Program-made: the position numbers and the translations under genes
From: Erythrobacter oryzae
GTDB taxonomy: Bacteria > Pseudomonadota > Alphaproteobacteria > Sphingomonadales > Sphingomonadaceae
Assembly (NCBI RefSeq): GCF_030271515.1
Contig: NZ_JASCXI010000004.1
Location: forward strand, 558,001-622,000
DNA: 64,000 nucleotides
Reading direction: 5' to 3'
The notes under the pieces: generated by a model
The model's input: the letters and a program-made list of their open reading frames with translations, nothing else
What the model was told of the DNA's origin: nothing
Databases searched by the model: none
In this document: piece after piece, positions 59,681 to 64,000 of the stretch
How positions within the stretch are numbered: the first letter of the stretch is position 1
How the letters are laid out: every line of letters begins with the position of its first letter

Positions 59681-60708
59681 TTCACCTTCGCGCGGGTGGT
59701 CTGGTACTCGGTCGCGAGGCGGCCTGCCGCGACCAGCGGGTAGGTCTCGGCAAATTCGGCGAGCGCGATGCAGGCGCGCTTGGTGTCCTTCATCGCCACC
59801 ATCGACGCGCCGAGATAGAGCAGGCTGTCGGGCGCGCGCTCGCCGGCCTTGTTGGCCTGGTAGTTCTTGAGGAACCAGCGCGCCGCATCCTCGGGCATCT
59901 TGTCGTCGAGGAAGGCGCGGCCCAAGAGGTTGCGCCCGTAGCTGATCTTGGAGTGGGTCGGGTACTGCTCGACATATTTCGTGAGCTGCTGGCGCGCCTC
60001 GGGGAAGAAGCCCGCGTTCCACAGGCGGAAGCCGTAGGAATATTCGTCGTCGCCCGCGTCGGCCGTCTGCGGTTTGGTGATCGCCTGCACCGCGGCAAGG
60101 CGCGAGGGGCTCGGCGCGGCGACGGTCGCGGCGGTGGTGGCCGCGGGGGGTGGGGTCTGGACGGGCGGACGGGTGGTGGTGGCAGGCGCGCCCCCCGACT
60201 GGGTCGTCGTTCCCGTCCCGGCACTGGTCAGCGTCGCGGCAGGCTGGATCGCGGGCGCGGCAGCGCCGGTGCCGGCATCGGGCAGCGGCGTATCGGCCTT
60301 GGTCTCGAGCGCCGCCAGCCGCAGCTCGAGCTGGGCGAGCGCGTTGGCCTGCTCCTCGCTGCGCGCGGTCAGCCGCTGGAGCTGCGCTTCGAGTGCATCG
60401 ATCCGCACGAGGATGTCCGTCACCGCAGTCGCGGCGGGCACCCCGCCGGTGGTGGGCGCAGGGGTCTGCGCGGCCCCTTGCGTGCCGGGCGTGATCTGCG
60501 GCTCGAAGAACTTGCCGTCACCGCCCGGGAAGACCTTGCGCTGCAACGCGCGGACCTCGGCCTCGATCTTCTTGAGGCGCGCCTCGGCGGCGGCCGGGGT
60601 CTCCTGCGCGGCGACGGGCAGCGCGATGCTCCCGAAGCTCGCCGCGGTGCCGCCGATCAGCGCGGCAGCCGCAAGGCGCAGGGAGAGGTTCTTGGCGGAG
60701 GTGGTCAT
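59671..60708 (-). CDS. cpoB: Cell division coordinator CpoB / YbgF-like protein
   Basis: Periplasmic Tol-Pal system protein, 345 residues, that links outer-membrane constriction with septal PBP1B in E. coli. Signal peptide: LRLAAAALIGGTAASFGSIALPVAA-Q. Coiled-coil helices (TAVTDILVRIDALEAQLQRLTARSEEQANALAQLELRLAAL in order) occupy about residues 90-140, then a low-complexity T/P/A linker, then TPR-type repeats (SYGFRLWNAGFFPEARQQLTKYVEQYPTHSKISYGRNLLG in order). ATG at 60708. The rest of the tol-pal cluster is not in the window on this side; rodZ and ptsP lie upstream. Confidence 0.9.
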   Translation of the reverse strand: MTTSAKNLSLRLAAAALIGGTAASFGSIALPVAAQETPAAAEARLKKIEAEVRALQRKVFPGGDGKFFEPQITPGTQGAAQTPAPTTGGVPAATAVTDILVRIDALEAQLQRLTARSEEQANALAQLELRLAALETKADTPLPDAGTGAAAPAIQPAATLTSAGTGTTTQSGGAPATTTRPPVQTPPPAATTAATVAAPSPSRLAAVQAITKPQTADAGDDEYSYGFRLWNAGFFPEARQQLTKYVEQYPTHSKISYGRNLLGRAFLDDKMPEDAARWFLKNYQANKAGERAPDSLLYLGASMVAMKDTKRACIALAEFAETYPLVAAGRLATEYQTTRAKVKCS

Positions 60709-60834
60709 GGTGCGTCAGGTTCCCTGGCTATTTCTGCTCCCAAGTGGCGGGCAGCACATGAACGTTAACCGAATCTAGCCGCGCGCCGCGGTGCAAGTCG
60801 ACCCCGCGCGCGCCCCTAATCAACGGGAAATCGG

Positions 60835-61827
60835 TTAACGGCCTGCCGGAGCTGCGGGTTCTGCGGCAGGAGCGGGCGCGCTGGCCGCCGGAGCCGCCGC
60901 CGCTTCGCCCGCCGGTGCGGCCGCAGTGCTGGCTGCAGAGGGCCGGGACGCAGGCCGACGCGCCGCCTGCGGCGCGCTCTGTGCCGCGCCACCGGTTCCT
61001 GGGGCAGTCGCTGCGGGGGTCCCCTCAGCCGCCGGGGTCGCGGTCCCGCGCGCGGCCAATGCGGCAGCCGAAACCGGCACGCCCGAGATCGTCACGGGCT
61101 GGTCGGAGAGCTTGGCCACCGCCTGCCCGCCGATCGTCACCGACAGCGCGTCGGGCCGCCCGGTGTTGATGCGCGGGTCCTTCGCCGTCACCGGCACCTC
61201 GATCGTCTCGCCGAGCTTCAGCGTGCGCTCGGTCAGCCGCTCGCCGCCCTCTTCATAGAGCCGCACCCAGATCCCGTCCTCGAGCGCGGTGAGCACCACC
61301 GGGCCGCTGGGGGCAGGCGCTGCGGCCGGCGCGGCGGCGGGCTTGGCCGCCACAGTTGCCGCGGGCTCGGGAGCCAGCAGCGAGCCCGGGCCGGTGCCCG
61401 CGCCGAAATATGTGCCGGCAAAGGCGAAGATGCCGAGCGCGAGGATCACCACCGCTGCCGCCGCCGCCCAGGCGAGGCCCGCCGAGGGCAGGCGCGCCGG
61501 ATCGCCGGGCTCCATCCCGCCCGGCACCGCCGCGCGGTGCATCGACCCATCGGCGAGCTCGGCGCGCACCGCATCGGTGATCGCGACATCGTCGAGCCCC
61601 ACCGCCTTGGCATAGGTGCGCGAAAAGCCGATCGCATAAGCGCGGCTCGGCAGGCTCTCGAAATTGTCGTCCTCGATCGCTTCGAGATGGCGCAGCGGGA
61701 TGCGGGTTTCGGCGGCGATATGCGACAGCTCCAGCCGCTTCGCCTCGCGTGCGGCACGCAGGGTCGCACCGGGGCCTGCGGGCGACCGGGGCGCATCGGG
61801 GGCGCTGCTCAATTCTTCGCTGTCCAT
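60835..61827 (-). CDS. rodZ: RodZ-like cytoskeletal regulator (HTH + TM + DUF4115)
   Basis: A bitopic inner-membrane protein of 330 residues. The N-terminal helix-turn-helix (ATLRAAREAKRLELSHIAAETRIPLRHLEAIEDDNFESLPSRAYAIGFSRTYAKAVGL in order) is the MreB-binding RodZ domain; a transmembrane helix lies at about 118-138 (AAAAAVVILALGIFAFAGTYF); the periplasmic DUF4115 domain contains DGIWVRLYEEGGERLTERTLKLGET. The final 70 residues are a low-complexity alanine/proline tail. ATG at 61827. MreB itself is not visible here. Confidence 0.87.
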   Translation of the reverse strand: MDSEELSSAPDAPRSPAGPGATLRAAREAKRLELSHIAAETRIPLRHLEAIEDDNFESLPSRAYAIGFSRTYAKAVGLDDVAITDAVRAELADGSMHRAAVPGGMEPGDPARLPSAGLAWAAAAAVVILALGIFAFAGTYFGAGTGPGSLLAPEPAATVAAKPAAAPAAAPAPSGPVVLTALEDGIWVRLYEEGGERLTERTLKLGETIEVPVTAKDPRINTGRPDALSVTIGGQAVAKLSDQPVTISGVPVSAAALAARGTATPAAEGTPAATAPGTGGAAQSAPQAARRPASRPSAASTAAAPAGEAAAAPAASAPAPAAEPAAPAGR

Positions 61828-61977
61828 ATGACCCGGGTCCCGCGCCTTCTTGCCGAGGCGTCGTGTGAGAGTGATGTGTGTGTGGCTCGCTGCGGGACTC
61901 ACCCGCTCGGGTGCGTCCTGTCAAGCATCCCCATAGCACGCTGCCGCACCGGGGCCACGCTTCTCCGCAAGCCGGCC

Positions 61978-64000
61978 TCAATCATACTCGATGTCGCGCG
62001 CCGCGGCCCATGCGGCGAGCTCGTCGCGCAAGCTGCCTTGCGGGCTGAGCAGCCAGCCGTTCATCGCCGCGGTCAGCTCGGCGAGGTCGACCTTGCGCAC
62101 CAGTTCCTTGATCGGGCCCACCGCCGCGGGCGTGATCGAGAGGCGGCGATAGCCGATGCCGAGCAGCGCCAGCGCCTCGAGCCGGCGACCGCCCATCTCG
62201 CCGCACACGCCGATATCGACCCCGCTGCCGACGCTCGTCTGCATCACCCGGCGCAGGAACCTGAGGATCGAGGGGCTGAGCCAGTCGTAACGCTCGGCCA
62301 GCTTGGGGTTCGCCCGGTCGGCGGCGAACAGGAATTGCGTGAGGTCATTGGTCCCGATCGACAGGAAGCTGAGGCGCGGCAGCAGCATGTCGAGCACCTC
62401 GGCGAGCGCGGGCACTTCCAGCATCGCGCCGAAGTGGATGCGCTCGGGCAGCAGCTTCTTCTGCGCGCGCAGGAAGGCGAGCTGTTCGTCGAACACCTGC
62501 TTGGCGGCATCGAACTCCCACGGTTCGGAGACCATCGGGAACATGACATAAAGCGAGCGCCCCGCCGCCGCCTCGAGCAGCGAGCGCGCCTGGATCTTCA
62601 TCAGGCCTTCGCGCTCCAGCGCCAGCCGCAGCGCGCGCCAGCCCATCGCCGGGTTCTCGTCCTGCGCGGCGATCTCGCTGGCGAGATAGGGCACCGACTT
62701 GTCGCCGCCGATGTCGACCGTGCGGAAGATCACCGGCTTGTCGCCCGCCGCATCGAGCACGTCGCGGTAGAGCCGCGTCTGGCGCTCGCGCTGCGGGAGG
62801 GTGGCGCTGACGAGGAACTGGAACTCGGTGCGGAACAGCCCCACCCCGTCCGCGCCGGTGAGGCCGAGCGCGCTCATGTCGTCGCGCAGGCCCGCATTCA
62901 TCATCACCTGAATGCGCGTGCCGCAGCGGGTGAAGGGCTCGACATCCTTGAGGGCCGCATATTGCGCCTGCTTCTCGCGGCTCTTGGCGAAGCGCGCCTG
63001 GAAGGCGTCGGCGACCTGCGGGAGGGGGCGGATGATGGCATTGCCTGCGGTGGCATCGAGCAGGATCTCGTCGCCCTCGCGGATCGTGGTGCGCACGCCT
63101 TTCGTGCGGCCGATGACGGGGACGTTCATCGCCCGCGCCACGATCACCACATGCGCGGTGAGCGAGCCTTCTTCCAGAATCACGCCCTTCAGCCGGCGCT
63201 TGTCGTATTCGAGCAGTTCGGCCGGGCCGAGGTTGCGCGCGATCAGGATCGAATCCTTGCGCAGCCCCTGCGAGGCCGCCGTGCCGAAGCGCCCAGCGAC
63301 GATCCGCAGCAATCGGTTCGCGAGGTCCTCCAGATCGTGCATCCGGTCGGCGAGCAGCGGATCGTCGATCTCGCGCATCCGCATCCGGGTGTGCTGCTGG
63401 ACGCGCTCGATCGCGGCCTCGGCGGTGAGGCCTGAGTCGATCGCCTCGTTGATGCGCCGCGACCAGCCTTCATCATAGGCGAACATCTTGTAGGTCTCGA
63501 GCACCTCCTCGTGCTCGCCGCCGACGCCGAACTCGGCCTGGCTCGCAAGGCTGTCGATCTGCTCGCGCATCCGGTCGAAGGCGCGGTAGACGCGCTGACG
63601 CTCGGCCTCGATGTCCTCGGCCATGACCTGGGTGATCTCGACCCGCGGCTGGTGGTAGACGGCAATCCCCGCCCCCAGGCCCTTGACCAGCGTGAGGCCG
63701 GTGAGCGTCTGCGGCCCGGACTGTTCGGCGGTGAGGCCGAGGGCCTGTTCCTCGTCGATCAGCTCGGCATTGGCGATCAGTTCGGAGAGCACCATCGCGG
63801 TGGTCTGGAGCGCCTCGATCTCGACCTCTTCATAGCGGCGCGGCTCGACGTGCTGGACGCACAGCACGCCCACCGCGCGCTCGCGGTAGACGATGGGGAC
63901 GCCGGCGAAGGAGTGGAACTTTTCCTCGCCGGTTTCGGGGCGGTACTGGAAGTCGGGGTGCGCCTTGGCCTCGGCGAGGTTCAGCGTCTCGACCTTCTGC
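61978..64000 (-). CDS. ptsP: Phosphoenolpyruvate-protein phosphotransferase PtsP (EI-Ntr), N-terminus outside window
   Basis: First enzyme of the nitrogen PTS chain (EI-Ntr to NPr to EIIA-Ntr). Only the last three quarters are present: the end of the GAF domain (FHSFAGVPIVYRERAVGVLCVQHVEP), the EI N-terminal part with the phosphorylated histidine in EEGSLTAHVVIVARAMNVPVIG, and the PEP-binding TIM barrel (GLFRTEFQFL, TVDIGGDKSVPYL, FGAMLEVPAL, FLSIGTNDLTQFLFAADR, DIGVCGEMGG). The GAF domain identifies EI-Ntr rather than sugar EI. The frame stays open to the window edge. Confidence 0.94.
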   Translation of the reverse strand, partial: QKVETLNLAEAKAHPDFQYRPETGEEKFHSFAGVPIVYRERAVGVLCVQHVEPRRYEEVEIEALQTTAMVLSELIANAELIDEEQALGLTAEQSGPQTLTGLTLVKGLGAGIAVYHQPRVEITQVMAEDIEAERQRVYRAFDRMREQIDSLASQAEFGVGGEHEEVLETYKMFAYDEGWSRRINEAIDSGLTAEAAIERVQQHTRMRMREIDDPLLADRMHDLEDLANRLLRIVAGRFGTAASQGLRKDSILIARNLGPAELLEYDKRRLKGVILEEGSLTAHVVIVARAMNVPVIGRTKGVRTTIREGDEILLDATAGNAIIRPLPQVADAFQARFAKSREKQAQYAALKDVEPFTRCGTRIQVMMNAGLRDDMSALGLTGADGVGLFRTEFQFLVSATLPQRERQTRLYRDVLDAAGDKPVIFRTVDIGGDKSVPYLASEIAAQDENPAMGWRALRLALEREGLMKIQARSLLEAAAGRSLYVMFPMVSEPWEFDAAKQVFDEQLAFLRAQKKLLPERIHFGAMLEVPALAEVLDMLLPRLSFLSIGTNDLTQFLFAADRANPKLAERYDWLSPSILRFLRRVMQTSVGSGVDIGVCGEMGGRRLEALALLGIGYRRLSITPAAVGPIKELVRKVDLAELTAAMNGWLLSPQGSLRDELAAWAAARDIEYD

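Noticed and set aside
59681..60022. Extended N-terminus for tilS.
   Set aside because: It runs antiparallel-frame through cpoB on the same strand and precedes the PP-loop domain by over 100 extra residues; the GTG at 59680 gives the normal length.
60720..60834. CtrA-like TTAAC elements upstream of cpoB.
   Set aside because: The half-site spacing and the first half (GCTA) do not fit TTAA-N7-TTAAC.

Overview
This is a GC-rich chromosomal window from an alphaproteobacterium, most likely Sphingomonadales and probably near Erythrobacter/Porphyrobacter (family level is inference). Support comes from a ChpT-type phosphotransferase, a possible CtrA-like site, a DUF3297 gene, an ECF sigma/RskA/fasciclin block, a sphingomonad-style TonB receptor and the dense gene packing. 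There is no rRNA operon, no CRISPR array, no transposase gene and no prophage. Most of the window is core genome, punctuated by families of intergenic palindromic repeats.

Layout. 0-4.4 kb: a sulfite-exporter-like permease with its TIGR02186 partner, then a two-gene NfrB/NfrA-like glycan locus. 4.5-8.4 kb: glyoxalase I, a SIMPL protein, a metallophosphoesterase and UDP-glucose dehydrogenase. 8.5-10.1 kb: a pentapeptide/LprI-like secreted protein. 10.4-10.8 kb: the RNase P RNA gene, identified from conserved sequence and an uninterrupted P1 pairing. 10.9-14.7 kb: amidase, chpT, a JAMM protease, divergent rluD and rpoH. 14.7-20.8 kb: M20 peptidase, mtgA, a CDF metal exporter, and an ECF sigma/anti-sigma/fasciclin block. 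20.9-23.6 kb: a DUF559 nuclease-like gene between inverted repeats, then clpX and clpP. 23.8-29.7 kb: amidase, trigger factor with a lysine/alanine-rich tail, tRNA-Leu, DUF3297, der and DUF2721. 29.8-32.7 kb: bfr, bfd with a Fur-like box, a lipoprotein and a DUF418 membrane protein. 32.8-37.1 kb: an orphan ParA/RHH pair flanked by two different SPOR-domain proteins. 37.2-41.6 kb: a dihydroorotase-like protein without its metal HxH motif, pyrB, sppA and tRNA-Val. 41.8-49.4 kb: M14 peptidase, a membrane protein, PiuC-type hydroxylase, TetR and a TonB receptor. 49.5-57.3 kb: serS-surE-K+ channel, small conserved unknowns, rimO and a large secreted helical-repeat-like protein. 57.6-64 kb: L,D-transpeptidase, then ptsP, rodZ, cpoB and tilS on the minus strand.

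The most unusual feature is an intergenic repeat family (family A). Each half-unit folds as two hairpins whose stems vary in sequence while pairing is kept, and half-units usually lie in inverted pairs with a 14-17 bp spacer. At 20954-21450 the spacer is replaced by a complete DUF559 (PD-(D/E)xK-like) gene, and the repeat end supplies that gene's likely ribosome binding site. This resembles a REP/RAYT or MITE/parent arrangement with a different enzyme class. A second candidate is the SPOR-ParA-RHH-SPOR block, which may link a partition-type ATPase to septal peptidoglycan.
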